DNA of 64,000 nucleotides from CAZMCH01 sp964564735. GTDB lineage: Bacteria; Poribacteria; DTPJ01. Of this stretch, positions 1-8,214 are shown piece by piece; positions within the stretch are counted from its first letter, which is position 1; every line of letters starts with the position of its first letter. The position numbers and the translations under genes are program-made. Where the stretch lies: assembly GCA_964564735.1 (NCBI GenBank), contig CAZMCH010000009.1, positions 12,319-76,318 of the forward strand. Reading direction: 5' to 3'. The notes beneath the pieces are model-generated. The model saw only the letters and a list, made by a program, of their open reading frames with translations. It was not told the DNA's origin and ran no database searches.

Positions 1-456
1 ATGAAGGGATTAAGCTTGGGAACTTGTTTTCAAAACTTTGGAGGGCAAAGCAAAGGCTTTATAACCAAAAAAGAATCAATGCCATTTTCAATGAATATCG
101 GTATGGCATACAAAATGCAAATGAAAACAGAGAAAAAACAAGAAAAAACTCCTGAAAGTGAAATCCAAACAGAGCAAAAAACAGATGAACGCAAAATATC
201 AGGTGCATTAACTATAGCATCATCAGTAGCATTTCCCTCTGACGATTCAATCAATGCTCATATAGGTTTAGAATATCGTTTTCATAATGGAATTTCTTTT
301 CGTGGAGGCTTTAAAACAGATTCAAGTTTTGATTTTCCGTCTGGGTTGTCTGGTGGTATAGGATATGATTCATCTATATATCAGGTTGATTATGCTTTTG
401 TTCCTTATGGTGATTTAGGAAATACTCATAGAGTTTCTTTTAACATAAAATTCTAA
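1..456 (+). CDS. PorV/PorQ-like outer-membrane beta-barrel protein, C-terminal part
   Basis: This is the 3-prime end of a gene that begins left of the window. The ATG at base 1 is most likely an internal Met, because the translation opens in the middle of a strand pattern (SLGTCFQNFGG). The last 70 residues alternate hydrophobic and polar residues as membrane strands do. The protein ends in NTHRVSFNIKF, with a terminal aromatic, as is usual for PorV/PorQ (UPF0164-like) barrels. Residues 35-65 form a Lys/Glu/Gln-rich insert that would sit in a loop. It would lie in the outer membrane. The stop overlaps the end of the convergent membrane-protein gene by 4 bases. Family assignment rests on strand pattern and terminus only. 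Confidence 0.6.
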   Translation: MKGLSLGTCFQNFGGQSKGFITKKESMPFSMNIGMAYKMQMKTEKKQEKTPESEIQTEQKTDERKISGALTIASSVAFPSDDSINAHIGLEYRFHNGISFRGGFKTDSSFDFPSGLSGGIGYDSSIYQVDYAFVPYGDLGNTHRVSFNIKF

Positions 457-791
457 TCATCATGTTTCCATACATCAATCAAGGCATATATCCATGTAAG
501 GACAAGCTGAATACTTCCAGTAATTTTCATTAGGTCAGTTACTTTTAATGGCTCACTGCCAAGCTTTATTGTTTTCATAGCAGGATTAAACATTACTTCT
601 CTTCCATACCAATTAAACATTTTAAATTCTTTATTAGAGATCGCAAACCATATAATACCTATCGCAATCACAAAACTAAGGATCAATACGATTCCTTTTA
701 GGATTTTTCGGCGATAAATTTGTCCCATTCCGGGCAGGATAATTGACAGTAAAATAGCAATAGTATGACCTGATTGTATGTTTTTAGGCAT
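453..791 (-). CDS. Small TM2/DUF5683-like membrane protein
   Basis: A 112-residue protein with two or three hydrophobic segments (about residues 9-26, 32-52 and 88-106). The N-terminal stretch with LPGMGQIYRRK followed by KGI matches the pattern of TM2/DUF5683-type proteins (LPG-x-GQ-x-Y then a second helix), whose function is unknown. The ATG lies directly after the TAG of the upstream EamA-like gene, and GAGG seven bases before it is a good ribosome binding site, so the three small membrane genes at 1396-453 are very likely one transcript. It is predicted to sit in the inner membrane. No catalytic residues are visible. Confidence 0.65.
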   Translation of the reverse strand: MPKNIQSGHTIAILLSIILPGMGQIYRRKILKGIVLILSFVIAIGIIWFAISNKEFKMFNWYGREVMFNPAMKTIKLGSEPLKVTDLMKITGSIQLVLTWIYALIDVWKHDD

Positions 792-1160
792 CTATAGTCC
801 TCTTGATATAAGAATCACGCCGATAATTACAACTCCACATCCTACAAGAGCAACAGGTTTTATTTGTTCTTTAAATATAAATAGAGAAAATAAGACAACC
901 GCAACATAACCCAAACTAACCATCGGATAGGCTATGCTAAGTCTTACACGAGACAAGACAACCAACCAAGACAATGCGCTAATGCCAAAAACAAGAAGCC
1001 CACTAAGAACTAATGGACTTATCAAAGCACTTGGTAATTTTGTCAAGGCATCACGAAAGTCAGCAATCCTGCCAACTTTGCTCATACCAAGTTTTAGAAG
1101 CACTTGTGCAATTGATGCAAGCATTACGCTGATAATTATTAGAATTAAATCTTTCAACAT
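792..1160 (-). CDS. EamA/SMR-like four-helix transporter
   Basis: A short protein of about 122 residues with four hydrophobic helices, the size of one EamA (DMT superfamily) or EmrE-like half-transporter. Recognisable stretches are ASIAQVLLKLGM in helix 1, SIAYPMVSLGYVAVVLF in helix 3 and a final GVVIIGVILISRG helix. Such proteins work as dimers in the inner membrane and export small molecules, lipids or sugars linked to lipid; the substrate cannot be read here. Three starts are possible: TTG at 1196, which overlaps the upstream stop as TTGA and has no ribosome binding site; ATG at 1172; and ATG at 1160, used here, with AAAGG four bases ahead and directly before helix 1. Confidence 0.72.
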   Translation of the reverse strand: MLKDLILIIISVMLASIAQVLLKLGMSKVGRIADFRDALTKLPSALISPLVLSGLLVFGISALSWLVVLSRVRLSIAYPMVSLGYVAVVLFSLFIFKEQIKPVALVGCGVVIIGVILISRGL

Positions 1161-1192
1161 CCTGCCTTTCATAAGGAAAGAAAGTTTATATT

Positions 1193-1396
1193 TCAATTAG
1201 TTTTTATAATAAATTCTGCTATCTGCTCTTTAATATCCGCAATGTCGCTTTTTATTTGAGATATGTCTCTCTGTATTTCATTCAGTTCTTTTCTTGATAC
1301 TGCACGCCCTCGAAAGTGCAAATATGAAAAAATAATAATTATAGGACCTAGGGTAATAGCTGTTATAAAGGCAAAAACAACATACACTACAGGCAC
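1193..1396 (-). CDS. Small membrane-anchored coiled-coil protein
   Basis: A 67-residue protein with one N-terminal transmembrane helix (residues 4-26) followed by a short basic link and a heptad-like region (residues 35-62) with I/L spaced as in a coiled coil. It starts at GTG with a very strong ribosome binding site, GGAGGTGA, so the small ORF is well supported although the product is not recognised. It is the first gene of a three-gene run with an EamA-like transporter and a TM2-like protein and overlaps the next gene as TTGA if that gene uses its TTG start. It may be a scaffold or accessory subunit in the inner membrane; that is inference. Confidence 0.6.
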   Translation of the reverse strand: MPVVYVVFAFITAITLGPIIIIFSYLHFRGRAVSRKELNEIQRDISQIKSDIADIKEQIAEFIIKTN

Positions 1397-1452
1397 AATA
1401 TCACCTCCGAATTCAGTCAGAATAAATAAAGACCGATATATAAAAATTTAGC

Positions 1453-1502
1453 TCAAAAAAGATATGAGGATAAGCCCCGCTGCGTAATTGCCTATCCTCA
1501 TA
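1453..1502 (-). terminator. Long-loop hairpin with T tail after prfA; candidate RNA 3-prime end
   Basis: On the minus strand a perfect 10-base stem (TATGAGGATA at 1502-1493 with TATCCTCATA at 1472-1463) closes a 20-base loop and is followed by TCTTTTTT. A second hairpin lies just upstream, between prfA and this stem: GGGTT/AACCC at 1527-1523 and 1516-1512 with a 6-base loop. Together they make a compact structured region of about 110 bases. The simplest reading is the terminator of the rho-prfA transcript; a small stable RNA is possible. Confidence 0.5.
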
Positions 1503-1584
1503 CTGAAGCAAGGGTTGAAGTGAACCCATTATTACTTCTTGCAAGAAAATTGCCATTTAGTTTATTTATAAATGCGATCTTTGT

Positions 1585-2658
1585 TTATGACTGAGAAAGG
1601 AGCTTTAATTTTTCATCTTGATCGGCTGTTATTAACCCATTAATTAATTCGTCAAGTTCACCATTCATTACTGATTCAAGCTGATAAAGTGATAGACCTA
1701 TTCTATGATCAGTTAATCGGTTCTGTGGAAAGTTATAAGTTCTAATTTTTTCGCTTCTATCACCAGTGCCAATCTGTATTCGTCTTTCATTAGCCCTTTG
1801 TTCTTCTTGCTCTCTTTGTTTAATATCAAGCAATCTAGCACGCAGAACCCTCATTGCCTTTGCTCTGTTTTTTAGTTGTGATTTTTCATCTTGGCATGAA
1901 ACAGTTATTCCTGTTGGTATATGTGTAATTCTAACTGCCGAATCGGTAGTATTAACACTTTGTCCACCGGGACCAGATGAACGGAAACATTCGATTCGGA
2001 TGTCATTTGGCTCAATTACAACGTCAACTTCCTCTGCTTCTGGAAGGACAGCAACGGTTATTGCTGATGTATGGATTCTTCCGGAGGATTCTGTTACAGG
2101 GACTCTCTGAACTCTATGGACTCCACTTTCATACTTAAAGTATTTATAAACATTCTTTCCTGTAATGCTAAAGATGATTTCCTTGAATCCACCAACACCA
2201 GTTGGATGTGAATCAATTACTTCAACTTTCCATCCTTTATTTGTTGCATATCTGCTATATAATCTGAACATTTCAGCAGCAAACAACCCCGCTTCATCTC
2301 CGCCAGTTCCAGCACGAATCTCAACGATAATATCCTTGCTTTCATTATCGTCTTTTGGTAGCAGCATCAGCTTTAATTCTCGTTCTAGATCAATTTTTTT
2401 ACTTTGCATTTCCTCAATTTCGGATTCAGCCATTTCTAAAAGCTCTTTATCTTCTTCTGTATCAAGCAATTCTTTTGTGCTGTTAATTTGGTTTATTGTG
2501 CGTTCATATTCATTGATCAACGAAACTATAGGCACAAGTTCAGAACGTTCTTTTGCAAATTTTTGGAACTTGGATGAATCAGATACAATATTTGGATCTG
2601 AGAGTGCTTTTTCTAATTCAATATATCGTTTTTGAATTGTTTCTAATTGCTGAAGCAT
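1585..2658 (-). CDS. prfA: Peptide chain release factor 1
   Basis: A 357-residue class I release factor that reads UAA and UAG in the ribosomal A site and triggers peptide release. The GGQ hydrolysis motif is at residues 231-233 inside SSGPGGQSVNTTDSAV. The anticodon tripeptide is of the RF1 type (PVT in RVQRVPVTESSGRIH), not the SPF type of RF2. The length is standard. The C-terminal region TGDRSEKIRTYNFPQNR-TDHR is also canonical. The gene closes the minus-strand run rho-rpmE-DUF1385-prfA. The gene for the methyltransferase PrmC, which often follows prfA, is not next to it; small membrane genes come instead. Confidence 0.98.
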   Translation of the reverse strand: MLQQLETIQKRYIELEKALSDPNIVSDSSKFQKFAKERSELVPIVSLINEYERTINQINSTKELLDTEEDKELLEMAESEIEEMQSKKIDLERELKLMLLPKDDNESKDIIVEIRAGTGGDEAGLFAAEMFRLYSRYATNKGWKVEVIDSHPTGVGGFKEIIFSITGKNVYKYFKYESGVHRVQRVPVTESSGRIHTSAITVAVLPEAEEVDVVIEPNDIRIECFRSSGPGGQSVNTTDSAVRITHIPTGITVSCQDEKSQLKNRAKAMRVLRARLLDIKQREQEEQRANERRIQIGTGDRSEKIRTYNFPQNRLTDHRIGLSLYQLESVMNGELDELINGLITADQDEKLKLLSQS

Positions 2659-2724
2659 TACAAAATTCCTTATCTTATCATTTTTTTGTCTTATTAGTAT
2701 TAATAATCAAGTAGTAGGATAAGT

Positions 2725-3624
2725 TCATAGTTTTTTGTCTTCCATAGATAAAACTTCTTTGAGTGATCTTATTGCGACTTCAACTTGATCTACTGATGGT
2801 TCTTTTGTAGTAAGTTTTTGTAACCATAAACCTGGTAATACCATTAATTTAACAAAAAAATTGTTTTGTCTTTTGGACGCAAATTTGATTATTTCGTAAG
2901 ATACGCCTGCAATTATCGGAATAAAAACTAGACGAGTTCCAATGCGGATAAGAACTGATTCTGGCTTGCCAAATAGTGAAAATACAATGATACTTAGAAC
3001 CATAACCGTCATTAAAAAAGCAGTTCCGCATCTTGGATGCACTGGGCTATATTTCATTGCGTTTTCTTCTGTGAGTTCTTCGCCTGCCTCGTATGTGTGT
3101 ATAGATTTATGCTCTGCACCGTGATATTGAAATACACGTGCTATTTGCTTGCTTCGGGAGATCAAAACAACATACAAAAAGAAAACGAGAAGGCGAATTA
3201 TACCATCAGCAATGTTAAATAAAATGCCTTTATCTGAAACTAGATTGGCGAGTCTTTCAGGCAAAATAACAAAAAGCCCGATACCCAGAACAAGGCTTAT
3301 TAAAAAGGTTATGGCAATAGCAAAATTACTCATTCCTTTGGATGATTCGCCTTCTTCTGCTTCTACTGCAATATTTGCCGAATAAGTAAGAGCCTTCACA
3401 CCCCAGATTAGCGATTCCACAAGAACAGCAAGCCCACGAAGTATAGGTAGCTTAAAAAGTGAAAATCTTTCTTTTAATGGGACTATTTTTTGGCGTAGGA
3501 TTTCTATCCCTTGATCGGGCTTTCTTACAGCGACGACAAGCGATTTTGGAGCGCGCATCATTACGCCTTCAATGACCGCTTGTCCACCAACATCCCTCAA
3601 ACGTCCACAATTATCATTTCCCAT
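2725..3624 (-). CDS. DUF1385 (YqhQ-like) membrane protein, predicted metal-dependent
   Basis: A 299-residue protein of the DUF1385 family. It has the N-terminal signature DVGGQAVIEGVMMRAP, the HGAEHK motif near residue 168 and HPRCGT near residue 196, which are the conserved polar residues taken as metal ligands in this family, plus four or five hydrophobic segments, so it is an inner-membrane protein. The biochemical role is unknown. The gene order rpmE, DUF1385, prfA is common in several phyla and supports both the call and co-transcription; the gap to rpmE is only 12 bases. Confidence 0.93.
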   Translation of the reverse strand: MGNDNCGRLRDVGGQAVIEGVMMRAPKSLVVAVRKPDQGIEILRQKIVPLKERFSLFKLPILRGLAVLVESLIWGVKALTYSANIAVEAEEGESSKGMSNFAIAITFLISLVLGIGLFVILPERLANLVSDKGILFNIADGIIRLLVFFLYVVLISRSKQIARVFQYHGAEHKSIHTYEAGEELTEENAMKYSPVHPRCGTAFLMTVMVLSIIVFSLFGKPESVLIRIGTRLVFIPIIAGVSYEIIKFASKRQNNFFVKLMVLPGLWLQKLTTKEPSVDQVEVAIRSLKEVLSMEDKKL

Positions 3625-3636
3625 AATTAAATCCTA

Positions 3637-3888
3637 TCAGGATTGTTCCTCTGCTGGTGCTTCATCTGTTTCTGCCAATACGGGTTCTGCATCCATATTA
3701 TACTTCTTTCTGAACTTTTCGACTCTACCTGCGGTGTCGACAAACTTTCGTTTACCTGTAAAGAATGGGTGGCATTTCGAACAAACTTCGATTCTAATTT
3801 CGTCCTTTGTGGACATAGTTTTAAATTCTGCACCACAGGCACATATAATTGTTGTTTCTTTGAATTTTGGGTGAATTTCTGGTTTCAT
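3637..3888 (-). CDS. rpmE: 50S ribosomal protein L31
   Basis: An 83-residue L31 of the zinc-containing type: CAC near residues 16-18 and CSKC followed by HPFFTGK supply the four cysteines. The body MKPEIHPKF, TGKRKFVDTAGRVEKFRKKY is canonical. The C-terminus has an acidic extension (DAEPVLAETDEAPAEEQS) that is longer than in many L31 proteins and probably disordered. It sits between rho and DUF1385, a familiar arrangement. Zinc-type L31 proteins can be replaced by zinc-free paralogues under zinc limitation; no paralogue is seen here. Confidence 0.97.
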   Translation of the reverse strand: MKPEIHPKFKETTIICACGAEFKTMSTKDEIRIEVCSKCHPFFTGKRKFVDTAGRVEKFRKKYNMDAEPVLAETDEAPAEEQS

Positions 3889-3980
3889 TTGATTGTCTCC
3901 ATGTTATTAAATACAATTTCTATTTCCATTTAAACGGAAATAAGAAAAAAATCCTAAAAAAACTAACATAAGCAAATACT

Positions 3981-5273
3981 CTAACCTTTCATAGACTCTA
4001 GAAAATCTTGATTAGTCTTTGTCTTTGTCAAATGCTCTAAAATAAATTCCATTGCATCAGGAAGATTTTCCTGAGATAAAGCTTTGCGTAAAAGCCTAAT
4101 TTTCTTTAACTCATCATCAGGAAGAAGCAAGTCTTCCCTACGTGTTTTTGATGTCTTAATATCGATAGTTGGAAATATCATTCTTTCAAGTAATGTTCTA
4201 TCCAAACGCACTTCCATGTTGCCAGTTCCCTTGAGTTCTTCAAAAATAATATCATCCATCCTACTTCCAGTCTCAACCAAAGCAGTTGCAATGATGGTCA
4301 AACTGCCACCATCTTCAACATTTCTTGCAGAACCAAATATCTTTTTTGGTCGGATAAGAGAAGTAGATTCGATACCACCAGTCATGACTCTACCGCTATC
4401 TGGTGCAACGGAGTTATGCGCTCTGGCTAGTCTTGTTATGCTGTCCATAAGTATAACAACATCATGCCCATATTCCACTAACCTTTTTGCCTTTTCAATT
4501 ACCATATCAGCAACTTCAACATGCCTTTCGGGTGGTTCATCAAAAGTTGCGCTTATAACTTCACCTTTTACAGACCTTTCTATATCAGTAACTTCTTCTG
4601 GTCTTTCGTTTATAAGAAGCACGATGAGTATAATTTCATGATGATTGGTTGTAATACCTCTTGCTATCCTTTTTAAAAGCTCTGTTTTGCCACTATATGG
4701 AGGAGCAACAATCAATCCTCTTTGTCCTTTGCCAATAGGTGTTATAAGGTCCATTATCCTCGTGGAATATTCTGTTGGATCATGTTCTAGCTTGATTCTT
4801 TCTATAGGATATATTGGCGTTAAATTTTCAAATAATATCTTGTCTTTGCTATTTTCAGGATTTTCATAATTAACAGCTTCTATATGTAGGAGTGCAAAAT
4901 AGTGTTCTTCTTTCTCGCCGGGGATTCCTTTTTTTGGTGGTCTTATATATCCAGAGACAATATGTCCTTGTCTAAGATCAAATTTCCTGATCTGAGAAGG
5001 AGAAACGTATATATCGTCATCTCCTTGTAGATAGTTATATGAACTTGATCTTAAAAAACCATATCCACCTTCAGGGCGAATATCAAGCACACCTTCTCCA
5101 AAGAGCAATCCGTTACCAGTAGCTTTGGCTTTAAGTATCTCAAATATTAGATCGTGTTTTTTTAGACCGCTATATCCTGTAATACCAATATCTCGCGCTA
5201 TATTAGTGAGTTCTGGTATAGTCATTTCTTTGAGTTCATCAATATTTAATTCGTTGGCTTTGAGTTGTTGCAC
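3981..5273 (-). CDS. rho: Transcription termination factor Rho
   Basis: A 430-residue hexameric RNA-dependent ATPase that ends transcription of untranslated RNA. Domains in order: N-terminal helical Rho_N (about 10-50), cold-shock-like RNA-binding domain with EGGYGFLRS and DDIYVSPSQIRKFDLRQGH (55-125), then the RecA-like ATPase with Walker A PPYSGKT (191-197), Walker B VVILMDSITRLARA and the Q/R-loop regions. The Walker A loop normally reads PPKAGKT or PPRTGKT; here Tyr-Ser replace the first Lys/Arg and Ala/Thr while the essential GKT is kept. The start is a GTG with GGGAG eight bases upstream. A 700-base non-coding stretch precedes it, which suggests a long leader; autoregulation is known for rho in other bacteria. 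Confidence 0.97.
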   Translation of the reverse strand: MQQLKANELNIDELKEMTIPELTNIARDIGITGYSGLKKHDLIFEILKAKATGNGLLFGEGVLDIRPEGGYGFLRSSSYNYLQGDDDIYVSPSQIRKFDLRQGHIVSGYIRPPKKGIPGEKEEHYFALLHIEAVNYENPENSKDKILFENLTPIYPIERIKLEHDPTEYSTRIMDLITPIGKGQRGLIVAPPYSGKTELLKRIARGITTNHHEIILIVLLINERPEEVTDIERSVKGEVISATFDEPPERHVEVADMVIEKAKRLVEYGHDVVILMDSITRLARAHNSVAPDSGRVMTGGIESTSLIRPKKIFGSARNVEDGGSLTIIATALVETGSRMDDIIFEELKGTGNMEVRLDRTLLERMIFPTIDIKTSKTRREDLLLPDDELKKIRLLRKALSQENLPDAMEFILEHLTKTKTNQDFLESMKG

Positions 5274-5989
5274 AGTTCGTCTCCCATATTGATTCTATTT
5301 AATGGTTAAATTCAAGTGATATTAGTATAATTCCTTTTTTTCAAACATAAAAGAGCCTTTCGCAAGATTTGCAGTAATATACAAGAAATATTATTTATCG
5401 GGAAGATGAAAGCACACCAATATTATCATAGAAAATAAACATATTTTTATGTTATAGAAATAGCTTTCAGCATAGCTAATTTAATAATGGCTTCAATCAA
5501 TTTTTTGCAATTCATACAGATTGGAAAGCAGATCATTTGAATTGATACTGACTTTGAAATGGTATTTTGAAATGACTACATAATCTTTGGGGCTAAAAAA
5601 TACGCCAAAAATTGCATCCTATTTTGCTAAATCAGAATGAAATAGCTTAATTTAATAGCTCTTGAACTAGGTAATTGATTTATTTAATTAGCAAGACTTT
5701 TACCTCAAAAAGAGCAGAATTTTGAAGCTAGTTCAGGAAGGTGATTTAGCTTTAGGAGTGTCAAATTAAGAAATCGGCAATCTTATTTACCTATAAAAAT
5801 ATTATCGTTTATAATTATAAATCACAAAATAAGAATCGTCAAGGCTTTTTTTTTGATGATCAGAATGAATTGAGGGATTTTTTAAGGTAAAAAAAGAATA
5901 TTATGATAAATTGCTTGATAGCACTTTTCTCACTTCTATTTATTGAAAAGTTTATTTATATGTGAGATAATAAGCATTGTTTTACATTT
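5274..5989. other. Long AT-rich intergenic region upstream of rho, no gene seen
   Basis: About 715 bases between the divergent rho start and the first 108-bp repeat. I found no open frame with a plausible start and no recognisable protein fragment. It contains a run of nine T (near 5850) within weak dyad symmetry and several A/T-rich tracts suitable for promoters, but no clear consensus pair. Its position makes it the promoter and leader region of the rho operon; a decayed gene cannot be excluded. Confidence 0.5.
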
Positions 5990-6097
5990 TTTTATTGTCT
6001 AGGAAATTATATTTTTGTGTTAATTCAGGAAGACCCTTCACTTCGTTCAGGGTGACACTTTGCTGTCATTTTGAGTGAAGCGAAAAATCTTTTTTAT
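5990..6097. repeat. 108-bp palindromic intergenic repeat, copy 1
   Basis: Bases 5990-6097 are identical to 8060-8167, in the same orientation. Inside, an imperfect inverted repeat pairs GACCCTTCACTTCGTTCAGG (from about 6032) with the reverse complement of GAGTGAAGCGAAAAATC (about 6073-6089). The GTCATTTTGAGTGAAGCGAA core resembles a short palindromic sequence common between genes in many bacterial phyla. The two copies bracket DUF1343 and birA. Confidence 0.9.
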
Positions 6098-6123
6098 ATT
6101 TTTTTATTTCAAAGGTTAATTAT

Positions 6124-7263
6124 ATGATAAAATTAGGTCTAACATCAATACTTGATAATAATATCGAATTGATAAATGGTAAGTCTATTGGTCTTATAAC
6201 AAACTTGACAGGCGTTGATGAAAAGCTTGATTATAATATATCGCTTTTTCAAAGGCATCCTGAAATCAATCTGAAAGCTATATTTTCACCAGAGCATGGC
6301 TTGTGGGGTTCTGCACAAGATGCGGTCTCGGTTTCATCATTCCAATATGATAATATTCCAATTTATAGCCTATATGGAAGCACTATGAAGCCAACTTCTG
6401 ATATGCTCAATGGCTTGGATACATTGATATTTGATATTCAAGATGTAGGGGTGCGCTTTTATACATATATCTCCACTATGGCGTTAGCAATGTTAGCTTG
6501 TGCGGAAAACGATCTGGAATTTATCGTTTTAGATAGACCTAATCCAATAGGTGATATGATGGAGGGAAACGTTCTTGATCCTAAATTCACTTCATTTGTT
6601 GGTCATTTTCCGATATTGTTAAGGCATGGTTTAACAGTAGGCGAGTTGGCAAAGCTATTTAATGAGCATTTCGGAATCGGTGTTAATCTAAAAGTCGTAA
6701 TGATGGAAAACTGGAAAAGGGATATGTGGTTTGATGAAACAGGGCTTCATTGGGTAATGCCATCACCAAATATGCCAACCCTAGATACCGCAACGGTCTA
6801 TTCGGGGATGTGCCTATTTGAAGGGACAAACCTATCCGAAGGGCGAGGAACAACGAAACCCTTTGAAATCATTGGCGCACCTTATATTGATGCTTATATG
6901 CTTGCTGATATGCTTAATGAAATGAATCTGCATGGCGTAAAATTTAGACCTACTTATTTTAATCCGATATTTTCAAAACACAAAGATAAAAGTTGCGGTG
7001 GGGTTCAGATTCATGTTATAGACAGAAATAGCTTTTTACCTGTCAGGACTGCATTATATATGATTGCTTCAATAAAAAAGGCATATCCAGATGATTTTCA
7101 ATGGATAGGCAAGGGCAGACCATTCTTTGATCTTCTTATGGGAACAGACAAGGTTCGCATAGCACTTTCAAATAATCAGCCTGTTGATGATATAATTTCA
7201 TTATGGCGGAATGAGCAAAAAGAGTTTTCTGATATAAGGTCAAAATATCTTTTATATCCATGA
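6124..7263 (+). CDS. DUF1343 protein, NamZ-like exo-beta-N-acetylmuramidase family
   Basis: A 379-residue member of DUF1343, the family that includes the peptidoglycan-recycling exo-N-acetylmuramidase NamZ (GH171). Conserved blocks are all present: IGLITNLTG, FSPEHGLWG, DIQDVGVRFYTYI, LDRPNPIG, PSPNMPTLDTA, and GMCLFEGTNLSEGRGTTKPF. There is no signal peptide, so the protein should act in the cytoplasm on recovered muropeptides or disaccharides, unlike the many exported relatives. Length is normal for the family without a leader. The stop codon overlaps the birA start as ATGA, so the two genes are translated from one mRNA. The activity is inferred from the family. Confidence 0.92.
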   Translation: MIKLGLTSILDNNIELINGKSIGLITNLTGVDEKLDYNISLFQRHPEINLKAIFSPEHGLWGSAQDAVSVSSFQYDNIPIYSLYGSTMKPTSDMLNGLDTLIFDIQDVGVRFYTYISTMALAMLACAENDLEFIVLDRPNPIGDMMEGNVLDPKFTSFVGHFPILLRHGLTVGELAKLFNEHFGIGVNLKVVMMENWKRDMWFDETGLHWVMPSPNMPTLDTATVYSGMCLFEGTNLSEGRGTTKPFEIIGAPYIDAYMLADMLNEMNLHGVKFRPTYFNPIFSKHKDKSCGGVQIHVIDRNSFLPVRTALYMIASIKKAYPDDFQWIGKGRPFFDLLMGTDKVRIALSNNQPVDDIISLWRNEQKEFSDIRSKYLLYP

Positions 7264-8051
7264 ATATAGATGAGATAAAAATAGGACTTAACACAAAGAT
7301 ACTTGGTAAAGAAATAATATACTTTTCAGAGACCACATCCACAAATGATATTGCTGTAAAGCTTGCAAAAAATGGTGCTGAAGAAGGCGTAATTGTCATT
7401 GCAGACTATCAGACAGGAGGGCGTGGACGTAGAGGAAGAATCTGGTTTGCACCATCTGAAACTTGTATACTATCATCAATAATCCTTAGACCATCATTAT
7501 CATTAAAGTATATAAATATCCTAACTCCAATAGCTGTTGTTTCAATAGTAAATACAATTAATTCCATCACTCAATTAGATGCTTCAGTTAAATGGCCTAA
7601 TGATGTGGTAATTGGTGAAAAAAAAGTGTCTGGTGTTTTAACAGAGACAAGAATATTGAAAAATGGAATAGATTTTGCTGTTGTAGGTATTGGGATAAAT
7701 GTTAATGTTTCGAAAGATAAAATTCCTTTGGAAATATCAGAAATTGCTACTTCACTATATATGGAACTAGGTTATGAAATATGTAGAATCCATCTTTTTC
7801 AAGAGATAATCAGGCAATTTGAGAAACGTTATTTGGGATTAAACGAAACAACCTATAATGAGTTTCTAAATGAATGGAAATCTTTATCAACAATAATAGG
7901 AAACAGAGTGCAAATCGAGTCTGAAAACAACATAAGGCTTGGAACTGCTCTTGATATAGATAAAAATGGCTCTCTTATTATCAAGCTTGATAGTGAAGAT
8001 ATTATAAAAATAAATAATGATGACCTTGTGAAGATTCGAAATATAAAATAA
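7260..8051 (+). CDS. birA: Biotin--[acetyl-CoA-carboxylase] ligase, no DNA-binding domain
   Basis: A 263-residue class I biotin protein ligase that makes biotinyl-AMP and transfers biotin to a lysine of biotin-dependent carboxylases. It shows FSETTSTNDIA at the N-terminus, the nucleotide-binding GRGRRGR loop at about residues 54-60, KWPNDV at about 111-116 and the C-terminal SH3-like domain from about 215. There is no N-terminal winged helix, so it cannot repress biotin genes as E. coli BirA does. It overlaps DUF1343 by four bases. Both genes lie between the two 108-bp repeats. Confidence 0.95.
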   Translation: MNIDEIKIGLNTKILGKEIIYFSETTSTNDIAVKLAKNGAEEGVIVIADYQTGGRGRRGRIWFAPSETCILSSIILRPSLSLKYINILTPIAVVSIVNTINSITQLDASVKWPNDVVIGEKKVSGVLTETRILKNGIDFAVVGIGINVNVSKDKIPLEISEIATSLYMELGYEICRIHLFQEIIRQFEKRYLGLNETTYNEFLNEWKSLSTIIGNRVQIESENNIRLGTALDIDKNGSLIIKLDSEDIIKINNDDLVKIRNIK

Positions 8052-8059
8052 AAGGTAAG

Positions 8060-8167
8060 TTTTATTGTCTAGGAAATTATATTTTTGTGTTAATTCAGGA
8101 AGACCCTTCACTTCGTTCAGGGTGACACTTTGCTGTCATTTTGAGTGAAGCGAAAAATCTTTTTTAT
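8060..8167. repeat. 108-bp palindromic intergenic repeat, copy 2
   Basis: Identical over 108 bases to 5990-6097 by direct comparison; the flanks differ immediately outside (G versus T on the left, C versus A on the right). It begins eight bases after the birA stop, so transcription from birA would read through its hairpin, which ends in CGAAAAATCTTTTTT and could act as a terminator. Perfect identity over 2 kb distance suggests recent copying or gene conversion. Confidence 0.9.
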
Positions 8168-8214
8168 CATACTTTGTATTATACGTTTTAATTATCACCC
8201 ATCACGATCTTTAA

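Noticed and set aside
1453..1575. 6S, SRP or tmRNA gene
   Set aside because: None of the conserved core motifs (such as the SRP GGAAGCAGC loop or a tag-peptide frame) is present.
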